A DNA stretch of 64,000 nucleotides, taken from Streptomyces akebiae. GTDB taxonomy: Bacteria; Actinomycetota; Actinomycetes; Streptomycetales; Streptomycetaceae. Position numbers and translations under genes: made by a program. The DNA lies in assembly GCF_019599145.1 (NCBI RefSeq), contig NZ_CP080647.1, positions 4,712,001 through 4,776,000 on the forward strand, written 5' to 3'. Each line of letters starts with the position of its first letter. Position 1 is the stretch's first letter. The notes under the pieces are model-generated. The model made no database searches. It worked only from the letters and a program-made list of their open reading frames with translations, and was not told the origin of the DNA. Positions 24,009 to 33,618 of this stretch are shown here, piece after piece.

Positions 24009-26144
24009 TCACCCGATCCCGGGGATGAGCGAGATGAGCAGGTCGATGAGCTTGATGCCGATGAAGGGGGCGATCAGTCCGCCGAGGCCGTAGACGGTGA
24101 GGTTGCGCCGCAGCATCCTGTCGGCGCTGACCGGCCGGTACCGCACGCCCCTCAGGGAGAGCGGCACGAGCGCGATGATGATCAGCGCGTTGAAGACGAC
24201 GGCGGAGAGGATCGCGGAGTCGGGCGAGGACAGGCCCATGATGTTGAGCTTGTCCAGGCCCGGGTAGACGGCCGCGAAGAGCGCCGGGATGATCGCGAAG
24301 TACTTCGCGACGTCGTTGGCGATGGAGAACGTCGTCAACGCGCCCCGAGTGATCAGCAGTTGCTTGCCGATCTCGACGATCTCGATCAGCTTGGTCGGGT
24401 TGGAGTCGAGGTCGACCATGTTGCCGGCCTCCTTGGCGGCCGACGTACCGGTGTTCATCGCGACGCCGACGTCCGCCTGCGCGAGCGCGGGTGCGTCGTT
24501 GGTGCCGTCACCGGTCATCGCGACGAGTCTGCCGCCGGCCTGCTCCCGCTTGATCAGTGCCATCTTGTCCTCGGGGGTGGCCTCCGCGAGGAAGTCGTCG
24601 ACGCCCGCCTCCTCGGCGATCGCCCTGGCGGTCAGCGGGTTGTCGCCCGTGATCATGACGGTCCTGATGCCCATGCGGCGCAGTTCCTCGAACCGCTCCC
24701 GCATGCCCTCCTTGACGACGTCCTTGAGGTGGATGACCCCCAGGATCCGCGCGCCCTCGGCGTCCTCGACCGCCACCAGCAGCGGGGTGCCGCCGGCCTC
24801 GGAGATCCGGTCGGAGAGGGTGCCCGCGTCGTCGGCGACCGTGCCGCCCTGCTCCCGCACCCAGGCGATGACGGAACCGGCCGCGCCCTTGCGGACCCTG
24901 CGTCCGTCGACGTCCACGCCCGACATACGGGTCTGGGCGGTGAACGCGATCCACTCGGCGCCGGACAGTTCGCCCTGCACGCGCTCGCGCAGGCCGTACT
25001 TCTCCTTGGCGAGTACGACGACGGAACGGCCCTCGGGCGTCTCGTCGGCCAGCGACGACAGCTGGGCCGCGTCGGCGACCTCGGCCTCGGTGGCGCCCTC
25101 GACCGGCACGAACTCGGCGGCCTGACGGTTGCCGAGGGTGATGGTGCCGGTCTTGTCGAGCAACAACGTCGACACATCACCGGCGGCCTCGACGGCCCGC
25201 CCCGACATGGCCAGCACGTTGCGCTGGACCAGGCGGTCCATGCCGGCGATACCGATGGCGGACAGCAGGGCGCCGATCGTGGTCGGGATCAGGCAGACCA
25301 GCAGCGCCACCAGTACGACCATCGTGAGATGCGTGCCCGCGTAGTCCGCGAACGGCGGGAGCGTGGCGACGGCCAGCAGGAAGACGATCGTGAGGGACGC
25401 GAGCAGGATGTTGAGCGCGATCTCGTTGGGCGTCTTCTGGCGGGCCGCGCCCTCGACCAGGTTGATCATCCGGTCGATGAAGGTCTCACCCGGCTTCGTC
25501 GTGATCTTGATGACGATGCGGTCGGAGAGGACCTTCGTCCCGCCGGTCACCGCGCTGCGGTCGCCGCCGGACTCGCGGATGACCGGGGCCGACTCACCCG
25601 TGATGGCCGACTCGTCCACGGAGGCGACGCCCTCGACGACGTCACCGTCACCGGGGATGACGTCGCCGGCCTCGCAGACGACCAGGTCGCCGATCCTCAA
25701 CTCGGTGCCGGGGACGTGCTCTTCGGCGTCCCCGGCCATGCGTCGGGCCATGGTGTCGGTCTTGGCCCTGCGCAGGGTGTCGGCCTGCGCCTTGCCCCGT
25801 CCCTCGGCGACCGCCTCGGCCAGGTTCGCGAAGACGACGGTCAGCCAGAGCCAGGCGCTGATGGTCCAGCCGAACCAGTCGGTCGGGTCCTTGAAGGAGA
25901 AGACCGTGGTCAGTACCGAACCGACCAGCACCACGAACATCACGGGCGACTTGATCATCACCCGCGGGTCGAGCTTGCGGAAGGCGTCCGGCAGCGACTT
26001 CAGCAGCTGCTCGGGGTCGAAGAGGCCCGCGCCCACGCGGCCCTCGGCGGGCTTGTGCCCGGTGGGTAGGTCGCTGTGCGGCGCCCGGGTCGGGGTGGTG
26101 GCTGTGGACATCGCGTCCTCTTGCTTCGCCGTGTCGGTGGTCAT
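24009..26144 (-). CDS. kdpB: KdpB, P-type ATPase subunit
   Basis: ATG 26144 overlaps the kdpA stop (ATGA); an apparent much longer upstream frame is antisense noise. The 711-residue ATPase shows [14 protein letters not shown] (actuator), [14 protein letters not shown] with the phosphorylated aspartate, [20 protein letters not shown], and [20 protein letters not shown]. It hydrolyses ATP to drive potassium entry through KdpA. All catalytic motifs are intact. Confidence 0.97.
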   Translation of the reverse strand: MTTDTAKQEDAMSTATTPTRAPHSDLPTGHKPAEGRVGAGLFDPEQLLKSLPDAFRKLDPRVMIKSPVMFVVLVGSVLTTVFSFKDPTDWFGWTISAWLWLTVVFANLAEAVAEGRGKAQADTLRRAKTDTMARRMAGDAEEHVPGTELRIGDLVVCEAGDVIPGDGDVVEGVASVDESAITGESAPVIRESGGDRSAVTGGTKVLSDRIVIKITTKPGETFIDRMINLVEGAARQKTPNEIALNILLASLTIVFLLAVATLPPFADYAGTHLTMVVLVALLVCLIPTTIGALLSAIGIAGMDRLVQRNVLAMSGRAVEAAGDVSTLLLDKTGTITLGNRQAAEFVPVEGATEAEVADAAQLSSLADETPEGRSVVVLAKEKYGLRERVQGELSGAEWIAFTAQTRMSGVDVDGRRVRKGAAGSVIAWVREQGGTVADDAGTLSDRISEAGGTPLLVAVEDAEGARILGVIHLKDVVKEGMRERFEELRRMGIRTVMITGDNPLTARAIAEEAGVDDFLAEATPEDKMALIKREQAGGRLVAMTGDGTNDAPALAQADVGVAMNTGTSAAKEAGNMVDLDSNPTKLIEIVEIGKQLLITRGALTTFSIANDVAKYFAIIPALFAAVYPGLDKLNIMGLSSPDSAILSAVVFNALIIIALVPLSLRGVRYRPVSADRMLRRNLTVYGLGGLIAPFIGIKLIDLLISLIPGIG

Positions 26145-27871
26145 GACGCCAGCCCCTCGGCCAGCGGGCCCAGCGCGAGCGCCGGAAAGTACGTCAGCCC
26201 GGTGATGATCAGGATCGCGCCCACCAACAACCCGGTGAACAGGGGCTTCTCGGTGCGCAGGGTGCCCGCCGTGACCGGCACGGGCCGTTGCTCGGCGAGC
26301 GAGCCGGCGAGCGCCAGCACGAACACCATCGGCACGAACCGGCCGAGCAGCATCGCGATGCCGAGCGTGCTGTTGAACCACTGGGTGTCCGCGTTCAGCC
26401 CGGCGAAGGCCGAGCCGTTGTTGTTCGAGGCCGAGGTGTAGGCGTACAGGATCTCGGAGAATCCGTGCGCGCCGCTGTTGGTCATCGAGTGGCCGGGCGT
26501 GGGGAGGGCCATCGCGGCGGCGGTGAACACCAGCACCAGAGCCGGGGTGACGAGGATGTAGCAGGCGGCGAGTTTGATCTCGCGGGTGCCGATCTTCCTG
26601 CCCAGGTACTCGGGGGTACGGCCGACCATCAGCCCGGCGATGAACACCGCGATGATCGCCATGATCAGCATGCCGTAGAGACCGGAGCCGGTGCCGCCGG
26701 GCGCGATCTCGCCCAGCATCATGCCCAGCATGGTGATGCCGCCGCCCAGGCCGGTGAAGGAGGAGTGGAAGGAGTCCACCGCGCCGGTCGAGGTGAGTGT
26801 GGTCGAGACGGCGAAGATCGACGAGCCGCCGACTCCGAACCGGACCTCCTTGCCCTCGTAGGCGCCGCCCGCGATCTCGAACGCCGGGCCGTGGTGGGCG
26901 AACTCGGTCCACATCATCAGTGCCACGAACCCGACCCAGATGGTGACCATGGTGGCGAGGATCGCGTGCCCCTGCCTCACGCTGCCGACCATGATCCCGA
27001 AGGTGCGGGTCAGCGCGAAGGGGATCACCAGCAGCAGGAAGATCTCGAAGAGGTTGGTGAACGGGGTCGGGTTCTCGAACGGGTGGGCGGAGTTGGCGTT
27101 GAAGATGCCGCCGCCGTTCGTGCCGACCTCCTTGATGGCCTCCGTCGAGGCGACGGCCCCGCCGTTCCACTGCTGCGAGCCGCCCATGAACTGACCGACC
27201 TCGTGGATGCCGGAGAAGTTCTGGATCGCCCCGCAGGCCACCAGCACGACCGCCGCGACGAACGCGAGCGGCAGCAGGATCCGGGTCACCCCGCGCACCA
27301 TGTCCGACCAGAAGTTCCCCAGTTCCCCGGAGCGGATGGGGGTCCCCCCGCTCGAGCGAAGCCGAGAGTGGGGGAGCGCGAAGCCACGTACGAGCGCGAC
27401 CGCCACCGCCATGCCCACGGCGGCCGAGACGAAGTTCTGCACGGCCAGCCCGCCGACCTGCACCACATGGCCCATGGCCTGCTCGCCGTAGTACGACTGC
27501 CAGTTGGTGTTGGTCACGAACGACGCGGCGGTGTTGAACGCCTGGTCCGCGTCGATGGAGGCGAAGCCCAGCGAGCCGGGCAGGACGCCCTGGAGCCGCT
27601 GGAGGAGGTAGAGGAAGAGGACGCCGACGACCGAGAAGGCGAGGACGCCGCGCAGGTACGCGGGCCAGCGCATCTCCGTGTCGGGGTCGGCGCCGATGCC
27701 CTTGTAGACCCACTTCTCGACGCGCCAGTGCTGGTCGGAGGAGTAGACCCGGGCCATGTAGGTGCCGAGGGGAACGTAGGCGAGCGCCAGCGCGCCCATG
27801 AGGGCCAGCAGTTGGAGCACGCCGGCGAGGACAGGACCCATGTCGCCCGCTGCGGTGGCGGCTGAAGTCAC
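26141..27871 (-). CDS. kdpA: KdpA, potassium channel-like subunit, with an inserted repeat
   Basis: The 576-residue membrane protein contains the selectivity-filter regions [47 protein letters not shown] and [12 protein letters not shown]. Around residues 168-183 the sequence [20 protein letters not shown] contains about a dozen residues beyond what I remember for KdpA. The DNA there (27338-27375) is a palindromic element of a type found between Streptomyces genes. The insertion is in frame in a cytoplasmic loop, so function is probably kept. Confidence 0.95.
   Translation of the reverse strand: MTSAATAAGDMGPVLAGVLQLLALMGALALAYVPLGTYMARVYSSDQHWRVEKWVYKGIGADPDTEMRWPAYLRGVLAFSVVGVLFLYLLQRLQGVLPGSLGFASIDADQAFNTAASFVTNTNWQSYYGEQAMGHVVQVGGLAVQNFVSAAVGMAVAVALVRGFALPHSRLRSSGGTPIRSGELGNFWSDMVRGVTRILLPLAFVAAVVLVACGAIQNFSGIHEVGQFMGGSQQWNGGAVASTEAIKEVGTNGGGIFNANSAHPFENPTPFTNLFEIFLLLVIPFALTRTFGIMVGSVRQGHAILATMVTIWVGFVALMMWTEFAHHGPAFEIAGGAYEGKEVRFGVGGSSIFAVSTTLTSTGAVDSFHSSFTGLGGGITMLGMMLGEIAPGGTGSGLYGMLIMAIIAVFIAGLMVGRTPEYLGRKIGTREIKLAACYILVTPALVLVFTAAAMALPTPGHSMTNSGAHGFSEILYAYTSASNNNGSAFAGLNADTQWFNSTLGIAMLLGRFVPMVFVLALAGSLAEQRPVPVTAGTLRTEKPLFTGLLVGAILIITGLTYFPALALGPLAEGLAS
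27338..27375. repeat. Palindromic REP-like element inside kdpA
   Basis: The segment begins GGGGGTCCCCCCGCTCGAGC and ends CGAGAGTGGGGGAG. CCCCC (27345-27349) can pair with GGGGG (27370-27374), and CTCG with CGAG inside. Similar dyads are common in Streptomyces intergenic DNA; here it lies inside a coding sequence without breaking the frame. Confidence 0.6.
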
Positions 27872-27873
27872 CG

Positions 27874-27963
27874 TCAGAACCTCTCCGGGAAGATCAGGGC
27901 GAGGACGAGATAGCCCAGCAGGGAGACGGCCACGACCAGGCCGACGACGTTCTCGACGGTCAC
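27874..27963 (-). CDS. kdpF: KdpF small subunit
   Basis: A 29-residue single-helix peptide, [20 protein letters not shown] then LALIFPERF, starting at GTG 27963. The FPERF end is typical of KdpF. It ends 3 bp before the kdpA start, and its start overlaps the stop of the upstream peptide gene (GTGA). It stabilises the Kdp complex in the membrane. Confidence 0.9.
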   Translation of the reverse strand: MTVENVVGLVVAVSLLGYLVLALIFPERF

Positions 27964-28043
27964 AGCTTCGTCACCCCCTTGGCGACGAGAGCCACCAGCG
28001 CGAACACCGCGATCGTGGTGACGACGAAGGCCACATCGGCCAT
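27960..28043 (-). CDS. 27-residue membrane peptide leading the kdp operon
   Basis: ATG 28043 with AGGAG 7 nt upstream encodes [20 protein letters not shown] then AKGVTKL, one hydrophobic helix with a positive C-terminus. Its TGA overlaps the kdpF GTG, so the two are coupled. I recall similar unnamed peptides before kdpF in other streptomycetes. It may be an additional small Kdp subunit or a regulator; function is unproven. Confidence 0.75.
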   Translation of the reverse strand: MADVAFVVTTIAVFALVALVAKGVTKL

Positions 28044-28119
28044 CGCGAACTCCTGGAGTGAGATTCGGGAAGAACGGACGATTCGAGGAAACCGCTCCAC
28101 CGGCCGGAATCGGCCGCCG

Positions 28120-28268
28120 TTGACGGCTCTCTGACGGCGGGACTCGCTCCCTTGACGGGATCCATACGGCCCCGGGCTCGCCGGCCGCCCGGGTCACCGC
28201 ACGAACGAACGCCCTCGTCGTCGTGGCCGTCGACGTCCTCGCACCCGGTCTTAACGGAAGCTTGACGC
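28120..28268. promoter_or_regulatory. TTGACGG direct repeats in the kdp-permease divergent spacer
   Basis: TTGACGG-like heptamers occur at 28120, 28131 (CTGACGG) and 28152, and again as TTAACGG at 28251 and TTGACGC at 28262. Spacings are 11, 21 and 11 bp, the helical phasing used by OmpR-family regulators such as KdpE and PhoP. They lie in the 344-bp spacer that must contain the promoters of both transport units. Confidence 0.4.
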
Positions 28269-28387
28269 CGTGGAGTGACTCATCCCACGGGCCCTGGTGT
28301 GCCCCTCTGCCTACGCTGATCCGGCTGTCCGCGCGATGGCCGAAAACGTATGCAAGAGAACGAGCCGCACGCCGGGAGAGCATTCAG

Positions 28388-30343
28388 ATGGCCACCACCG
28401 AGCACTCTCCGCCGAGCCGTCTGCGGACGTGGATGCTTCAGGGTCTGTCCGACATGGGCAAGGCCCGTGGCCACACGGGACCGCACGCCGAACCGGAGTC
28501 CCCGCACAAGGGCCAACGCTGGTGGCGGGTGATGTGCCTGACCGGCGTCGACTACTTCTCCACCCTCGGCTACCAGCCCGGCATCGCCGCCCTCGCGGCC
28601 GGTCTCCTCTCTCCCGTGGCGACCATCGTGCTCGTGATCGTCACCTTGGCGGGAGCGCTCCCCGTCTACCGCCGGGTGGCCGAGGAGAGCCCCCACGGCC
28701 AGGGCTCGATCTCGATGCTGGAACGCCTGCTGACGTTCTGGAAGGGCAAGCTCTTCGTCCTGACCCTGCTGGGCTTCGCGGCGACGGACTTCCTGATCAC
28801 GATCACCCTCTCCGCCGCCGACGCCTCCACCCACCTCGTGGAGAACCCGCACCTGGCCGACGCCCTGCACGACAAGCAGTTGCTGATCACGCTCCTCCTC
28901 ATCGCCCTGCTCGGCGCGGTCTTCCTCAAGGGGTTCCTGGAGGCCATCGGCGTGGCGGTGGCCCTGGTGGGCGTCTATCTCGCGCTGAACGTCGTCGTGG
29001 TGGTCGCCGGCCTGTGGCACGTGATCACCGAGGGCCATGTCGTCACCGACTGGGCCGGCGCGCTGACCGCCGAGCACGGCAACGTCTTCGTCATGATCGG
29101 CGTGGCACTGATCGTCTTCCCCAAGCTCGCCCTCGGCCTGTCCGGCTTCGAGACCGGCGTGGCCGTCATGCCGCACGTGCAGGGCGACCCGGGCGACACC
29201 GAGGAGAACCCCCGGGGCCGGATCAGGGACACGAAGAAGCTGCTGACCGCCGCCGCGATCATCATGAGCGTCTTCCTGATCTGCACCAGCTTCATCACCA
29301 CCCTCCTCATCCCGGAGAAGGAGTTCGAGGACGGCGGCGACGCCAACGGCCGCGCCCTCGCGTATCTCGCCCACGACTACCTGGGCAACGTCTTCGGCAC
29401 CGTCTACGACATCTCCACCATCGCGATCCTGTGGTTCGCGGGCGCCTCCGCCATGGCGGGCCTGCTCAACCTGATGCCGCGCTATCTGCCCCGGTACGGC
29501 ATGGCCCCGCACTGGGCCCGCGCCGTGCGCCCCATGGTCATCGTCTTCACCCTCGTCGGTTTCCTCGTCACCTGGATCTTCGACGCGGACGTCGACGCCC
29601 AGGGCGGTGCCTACGCCACCGGTGTGCTGGTGCTGATCAGTTCCGCCGCCATCGCGGTGACGATCGCCGCGCGCAAGGCCGGCCAACGGGGCTGGACCAT
29701 CGGCTTCGCGGTGATCTCGGCGGTCTTCCTCTACACCACCGTCCTGAACGTCATCGAACGCCCCGACGGTGTGAAGATCGGCGCCTGCTTCATCGCGGGC
29801 ATCATGCTGGTCTCCTTCCTCTCCCGCCTCGCCCGCGCCTTCGAGCTCCGGGTGACCGGCGTCGAACTGGACGGCATGGCGGAACGCTTCGTCCGGGACA
29901 TGTCCCATCGCCGTATCCGCTTCATCGCCAACGAGCCGGACCGGCGCGACGCGGCCGAGTACCGCGACAAGATCGACCAGATCCGGCAGGACAACGACCT
30001 GCCGGAGCAGGAGGACTTCGTGTTCGTCGAGGTGACGGTCACCGACCCCTCCGAGTTCGAGGCGGGCCTGGCCGTGCGCGGAGAGGTCCTGCACAACCGC
30101 TACCGGGTCCTGACCCTGGAGTCCTCCTCCATCCCCAACTCGCTGGCCGCGCTCCTCCTCCACGTCCGCGACAGCACCGGCCGCACCCCGCACATCTACT
30201 TCGAGTGGACCGAGGGCAGCCCCTTCGCCAACTTCCTCCGCTTCCTCCTCTTCGGTCAGGGCGAGGTCGCCCCCGTCACCCGCGAGGTCCTGCGCGAGGC
30301 CGAACCGGACCGCGCCCGCCGGCCACGCGTCCACACCGGCTGA
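28388..30343 (+). CDS. KimA-like APC-superfamily potassium transporter
   Basis: ATG 28388 follows GGGAGAG about 8 nt upstream. The 651-residue protein has about 12 membrane segments (to about residue 480) and a cytosolic C-terminal domain. It would usually be called an amino acid permease, but [20 protein letters not shown] carries Asp55 and Tyr62, seven apart like the ion-binding Asp36/Tyr43 I recall from Bacillus Kim[17 protein letters not shown] and [20 protein letters not shown] are also KimA-like. Its divergence from kdp supports potassium uptake. Gating by a nucleotide such as c-di-AMP at the C-terminal domain is conjecture. Confidence 0.78.
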   Translation: MATTEHSPPSRLRTWMLQGLSDMGKARGHTGPHAEPESPHKGQRWWRVMCLTGVDYFSTLGYQPGIAALAAGLLSPVATIVLVIVTLAGALPVYRRVAEESPHGQGSISMLERLLTFWKGKLFVLTLLGFAATDFLITITLSAADASTHLVENPHLADALHDKQLLITLLLIALLGAVFLKGFLEAIGVAVALVGVYLALNVVVVVAGLWHVITEGHVVTDWAGALTAEHGNVFVMIGVALIVFPKLALGLSGFETGVAVMPHVQGDPGDTEENPRGRIRDTKKLLTAAAIIMSVFLICTSFITTLLIPEKEFEDGGDANGRALAYLAHDYLGNVFGTVYDISTIAILWFAGASAMAGLLNLMPRYLPRYGMAPHWARAVRPMVIVFTLVGFLVTWIFDADVDAQGGAYATGVLVLISSAAIAVTIAARKAGQRGWTIGFAVISAVFLYTTVLNVIERPDGVKIGACFIAGIMLVSFLSRLARAFELRVTGVELDGMAERFVRDMSHRRIRFIANEPDRRDAAEYRDKIDQIRQDNDLPEQEDFVFVEVTVTDPSEFEAGLAVRGEVLHNRYRVLTLESSSIPNSLAALLLHVRDSTGRTPHIYFEWTEGSPFANFLRFLLFGQGEVAPVTREVLREAEPDRARRPRVHTG

Positions 30344-30411
30344 TCACGAGGGCACGGGTGCCCTGCCCACCAACGCCATGGGCATGGGCATGGGCAACCG
30401 CTCGTCGACTG

Positions 30412-31092
30412 TCAGTCGGGCCGTTGGTTGCGGTTCTCGTGGGCGAGGCCGTCCGGGTGGGTGGCCCCGCGTTGCCCGAGGGGAAGGACCAGGACCCGCA
30501 GCAGTTGAGGGGCCGACGGCCGGACGGCCGTGGGATCCGGCGGTCGACGGATCGATCCGATGTCCTGCCATCCCCACGACAGGAGGGTGTCGTAGGACCG
30601 AGTGTCGGCCTGGTCGACCAGCGTCGCCCCGAGCGAGGCGTGGTGGTCGCCGAGCAGACGTTGCTGGAGCCGGCGGGCGAGGTCCTGGTCGTCCGTGTGG
30701 GGATGCACCATGGTCTCGGTGATCGCGAAGACGTGTCCGGACGCGGTGAGCTGTTCGACGCTTTGCGGAAGGGCCCCGTCGAACCCCCTCCACCATGTCC
30801 CCTCGCGCGGTACGGGGAACCCGTAGGCACACCCGGCGAAGGCCGTGTCCTCCGCGACGAGCAGGGCGAACCCGGCCCGCCGGATGTCACCGGTCAGCCG
30901 CCGCAGAAACGCCTCCCGGCCCCGGTACTCCTGACCCGCCTGCCCGCGGGAGGACTCCACGTACAGATCGGCCAGGTCCTCCCGCAGGGTCTCGGCCTGC
31001 CAGCGGTTCAGCCGACGCAGACGTACCGCTCGGGCGGGATCCGGTGTGCTTCCCTCACCCCGCGGTGGCTCGCGGCGGAGCGGGGCGGTCAC
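30412..31092 (-). CDS. GNAT-like acetyltransferase domain protein
   Basis: The 226-residue product has a plausible but weak GNAT fold: FLRRLTGDIRRAGFALLVAE, FAGCAYGFPV, then FAITETMVHPHTDDQDLARR, where the latter resembles the acetyl-CoA loop preceded by a beta strand. GTG 31092 overlaps the stop of the STAS gene upstream (GTGA). No substrate can be proposed. A GCATGG triplet repeat occurs just beyond its end at about 30378-30396. Confidence 0.65.
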   Translation of the reverse strand: MTAPLRREPPRGEGSTPDPARAVRLRRLNRWQAETLREDLADLYVESSRGQAGQEYRGREAFLRRLTGDIRRAGFALLVAEDTAFAGCAYGFPVPREGTWWRGFDGALPQSVEQLTASGHVFAITETMVHPHTDDQDLARRLQQRLLGDHHASLGATLVDQADTRSYDTLLSWGWQDIGSIRRPPDPTAVRPSAPQLLRVLVLPLGQRGATHPDGLAHENRNQRPD

Positions 31093-31460
31093 GGCGCACC
31101 GCCCGCGACGGCGGGAACCCGGGGTGAGGGGGATCGGACGGCGTGAGGTCCGTGGAGAAGGAAGCCGGAGCCGGTCAGCTCGATGACGCGGGCCATGCTC
31201 GCAGGTGGATGGTGCAGTTGGAGGGTCGCTCCGTCATCAGCGCCGAGCCGGGACGCCGTGAGGAACGCGTTGAGTCCGCTGACGTCGCAGAAGGGGACCC
31301 CCGTGAGATCGACGTCGACGATGCGGATGCCGTCGCGCAGGCAACCGGCCAGTGCGGCGTACACGAGCGGGACGGTGGACAGGTCGATCTCCCCCGCGAG
31401 CGTGATCAGGGTGCGGGTGGTGTGGTCGCGCCGATGGACGTTCAGCTGGGGCAGGGGCAT
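31089..31460 (-). CDS. STAS-domain anti-sigma factor antagonist
   Basis: A 123-residue single-domain STAS protein: TRTLITLAGEIDLSTVPLVY, then VDVDLTGVPFCDVSGLNAFL. The serine in CDVSGL is the usual phosphorylation site. It is coupled by a 4-nt overlap to the GNAT-like gene. A PP2C phosphatase (33619) and an HATPase (48461) in the same island could be its partners. Confidence 0.88.
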   Translation of the reverse strand: MPLPQLNVHRRDHTTRTLITLAGEIDLSTVPLVYAALAGCLRDGIRIVDVDLTGVPFCDVSGLNAFLTASRLGADDGATLQLHHPPASMARVIELTGSGFLLHGPHAVRSPSPRVPAVAGGAP

Positions 31461-31737
31461 GAATCCTCGGTTCGGAGTGCCCGTCGGAAGAGTGCCGCCG
31501 CGCGGCAGGACCGGGTCCGGCCCTCGCGGTGCACCGCCGATGCGGGGGATGCGCGTGGTGAGGAGTGAACGACCGGTCCGGTCCGGCAGCCCGGTCGGTG
31601 AGCGCCGTGGTGGATCGGCCGTCCGGGGATGCGCCTCGGGATCGGTGGACGGAAGGTCCGCGCCCCGGCGGGCATCGTGTCCTGAAGGGGTGCCGTCCGG
31701 GGCCCGGAAGGCACTGTCGCAAGCCTGGAGCGGGGTA

Positions 31738-31836
31738 CCTGCCGGACGAGAGTGCCTGCCGGAGGAGAGTGCTGCCGGAGAAGAGTGCCTGCCGAGAAGA
31801 GTGCTGCAGGGGCAGAGTGCCGCCGGAGGAAGGAGG
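31738..31836. repeat. Degenerate 16-19-bp repeat array
   Basis: About five to six units of the form GCCGGAGGAGAGTGCT follow one another, with GAGAGTGC or GAAGAGTGC as core. They lie in a 376-bp segment (31461-31836) in which I see no gene, directly beyond the stop of the small membrane protein gene. Confidence 0.55.
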
Positions 31837-32121
31837 TCACCCGGCTCCGTGACGGATGCGGCGCCTGGGGCGGAGCCGCCCCCGTCCGCCGTCGCGATGG
31901 TCGCGGCGACGGCCGGCGCTGCCCGTCCCCACCCTGCCCCGGCCGTGGCCCTTGCGCGGAGCCGACGGTGTCGGCCCGCCGACAGGCATCCCGGAGTGCC
32001 CGTAGTGGAAGCCGGCGGTGCGCTCGCCGTGCTGCGAGTTGAGCTGGTGGATGAGGTACGCCCCGAGGGCGATCATCGCGAGAATCACGAGCACGGTCAC
32101 GAACGTCTCCACGACGCTCAC
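31837..32121 (-). CDS. Small single-pass membrane protein
   Basis: GTG 32121 overlaps the stop of the DUF5994 gene (GTGA). The 94-residue product has one N-terminal helix (VVETFVTVLVILAMIALGAY) and a polar, Gly/Arg-rich tail that may be cytosolic. No family is recognised. The arginine-rich end partly coincides with repetitive DNA, so the original stop may have been lost. Confidence 0.55.
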   Translation of the reverse strand: MSVVETFVTVLVILAMIALGAYLIHQLNSQHGERTAGFHYGHSGMPVGGPTPSAPRKGHGRGRVGTGSAGRRRDHRDGGRGRLRPRRRIRHGAG

Positions 32122-32738
32122 CTTCCCGTCTGCCGGCGCGGCATCGCGGCGCTCACGCCCGGGACCCGGGAACGTGCGACCGGCTCGCCGGCCTCATGTC
32201 CTCCTTCGGAGTCCCAGACCGCCTCCAGCGCCCGGTCCGCCTCGGACACCGTCCGCAGGCGCGCGGCCTCCTCCATCAACCGGCTCGCGCTCGACGTGCC
32301 CAGGGGGTCGCTCGCGGCGGCCATCAGCCAGGCGGCCGAGCCCGCGGACGTCTGCGGCGGCACCACCAGGAGGTTCCAGCGGCCCGTGCGGTAGGAGAGC
32401 AACAGCAGTTCGTGCGGGTCCTGCTCGGACAGGAACCAGCCCACCTTCACCACGTGCCCGGCGACGGGCACCTTGCGCGGAACGACCGGCCAGTGGGTGG
32501 GATTCACCGTGACCCGGGTGATCCGCCCCCACAGCGGATCCAACACGGCCGTCAGAGAGGGGAGTTCCGCCGCCAGATCGCGGGAGCGGGGCCACCAGGC
32601 GCCGTCCAGCAGAGCCGGTGCGGGACCCACGGGAGCCAGCGACAGACGGGGAGAGGACGAGGAGGAAGAGGAGAACGAGGACGAGGAGAGACCGTCTTCG
32701 GCTTCGGCCGTCGGCGAGAGGGAGATGGTCGCAGTCAT
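32118..32738 (-). CDS. DUF5994 protein, copy 1
   Basis: ATG 32738 is chosen; the open frame further upstream has no ribosome site. After a low-complexity serine run, the 206-residue product shows the family core ALLDGAWWPRSRDLAAELPS, then WPVVPRKVPVAGHVVKVGWF and RWNLLVVPPQTSAGSAAWLM. The function of DUF5994 is unknown. Three further copies lie at 45.1, 46.1 and 46.7 kb. It is coupled to the small membrane protein downstream. Confidence 0.82.
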   Translation of the reverse strand: MTATISLSPTAEAEDGLSSSSFSSSSSSSPRLSLAPVGPAPALLDGAWWPRSRDLAAELPSLTAVLDPLWGRITRVTVNPTHWPVVPRKVPVAGHVVKVGWFLSEQDPHELLLLSYRTGRWNLLVVPPQTSAGSAAWLMAAASDPLGTSSASRLMEEAARLRTVSEADRALEAVWDSEGGHEAGEPVARSRVPGVSAAMPRRQTGR

Positions 32739-33031
32739 GACGCGAACCCTGCCCCGGGCCGACCGCAACCGGCCCGGCATATTCGATCGCCGAAAACGAC
32801 ACGAGCCTGAAAGCCGGTGCGCGAAATATCCTCGGTAGTTTCGAGCGTACTCCCCGGACAGGTCCGACGGACCGTTCGGGGAGCAGACCGTCCGGCCGAC
32901 GGCGGAACAGCCCGATGCGCGCGGCGCCCCACAGCACCCCCCATGACGGCAGGGTGTTTCGGTCATACGATGACAGATGGGTCCGCCGGGGCCCTCTCAC
33001 CACCGGCGGAGCACACAGACAGGAGCGGGGC
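32739..33031. other. Divergent spacer between DUF5994 and PRC-barrel genes
   Basis: This 293-bp stretch must contain both promoters. It includes an AT-richer segment around 32775-32845 (CATATTCGATCGCCG, AAATATCCTCGG). No gene is supported. Confidence 0.4.
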
Positions 33032-33388
33032 ATGATCCGTGCAGCCGACATCCGCGAGTGGCGCAACCATGACGTGGTCGACCCGAAACAGCGCAGGATC
33101 GGCATGCTCGAAGCGGTCTATGTGAACACGGCGACCGACGAACCGGCCATGGCCACCGTCCGGACCGGGTTGCCGACCCGCCACCGCCTGGTCTTCGTCC
33201 CCCTCGACGACGCGGTCCTCGGCCCCGGCTACGTCAAGGTCCCCTACGACAGGGGGCAGGTGCGGAAGGCCCCGTCGATCGGGACGGACGACGTGCTGCC
33301 GGCCGAAGGGGAGGAAGAGATCTTCCGGCACTACGACATGACGTACCGGCCGGGAGCAGGGGGCGAACGTCAGCTCGCGCGCCGCTGA
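33032..33388 (+). CDS. PRC-barrel domain protein
   Basis: AGGAG 6 nt before ATG 33032. The 118-residue product begins MIRAADIREWRNHDVVDPKQ and continues GMLEAVYVNTATDEPAMATV, a PRC-barrel beta domain. RLVFVPLDDAVLGPGYVKVP follows, and then a helical end with EEEIFRHYDM. PRC-barrel proteins of this type occur in Streptomyces stress clusters; the binding partner is unknown. Confidence 0.85.
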   Translation: MIRAADIREWRNHDVVDPKQRRIGMLEAVYVNTATDEPAMATVRTGLPTRHRLVFVPLDDAVLGPGYVKVPYDRGQVRKAPSIGTDDVLPAEGEEEIFRHYDMTYRPGAGGERQLARR

Positions 33389-33424
33389 CCCCGGGCACGC
33401 GGTCCGGAGGAGGTGATCGGGTCG

Positions 33425-33594
33425 ATGGTGGCGGTGTTCCTTCTGCTCGCCCTCGTGGCCGTGTGCCGGGAATCGGTACGGCAGCCGACGGCCTGGGCTA
33501 TCTTCTGGCCATCGGCATCGTGCTCCTCGTCGCCGACCTGACCTTCATCGCGGTACGGCCGGCCCGGCGCGCCGGACGGCGTCCTGTCCGCTGA
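33425..33594 (+). pseudogene. Frameshifted small membrane protein gene
   Basis: GGAGGAGG precedes ATG 33425 (or GTG 33413). The first frame reads MVAVFLLLALVAV; after a one-base slip the reading continues GIGTAADGLGYLLAIGIVLL, then VADLTFIAVRPARRAGRRPV to TGA 33592. Together they give a two-helix protein of about 56 residues of a kind common in Streptomyces. A single base is missing near GTGTGCCGGG, so this is a pseudogene or a sequencing error. Confidence 0.6.
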
Positions 33595-33618
33595 CGGTCG
33601 CCATGACTGGAGGGCGGC

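Noticed and set aside
26145..27713. N-terminal extension of the kdpB frame into kdpA
   Set aside because: It is an out-of-frame shadow of kdpA, Arg/Pro/Gly-rich, while the ATGA overlap at 26144 gives a normal KdpB length.
28297..31146. Very long plus-strand frame across the permease and beyond
   Set aside because: Its composition is Arg/Pro/Gly-rich noise from high GC; the real permease is in another frame with clear helices.
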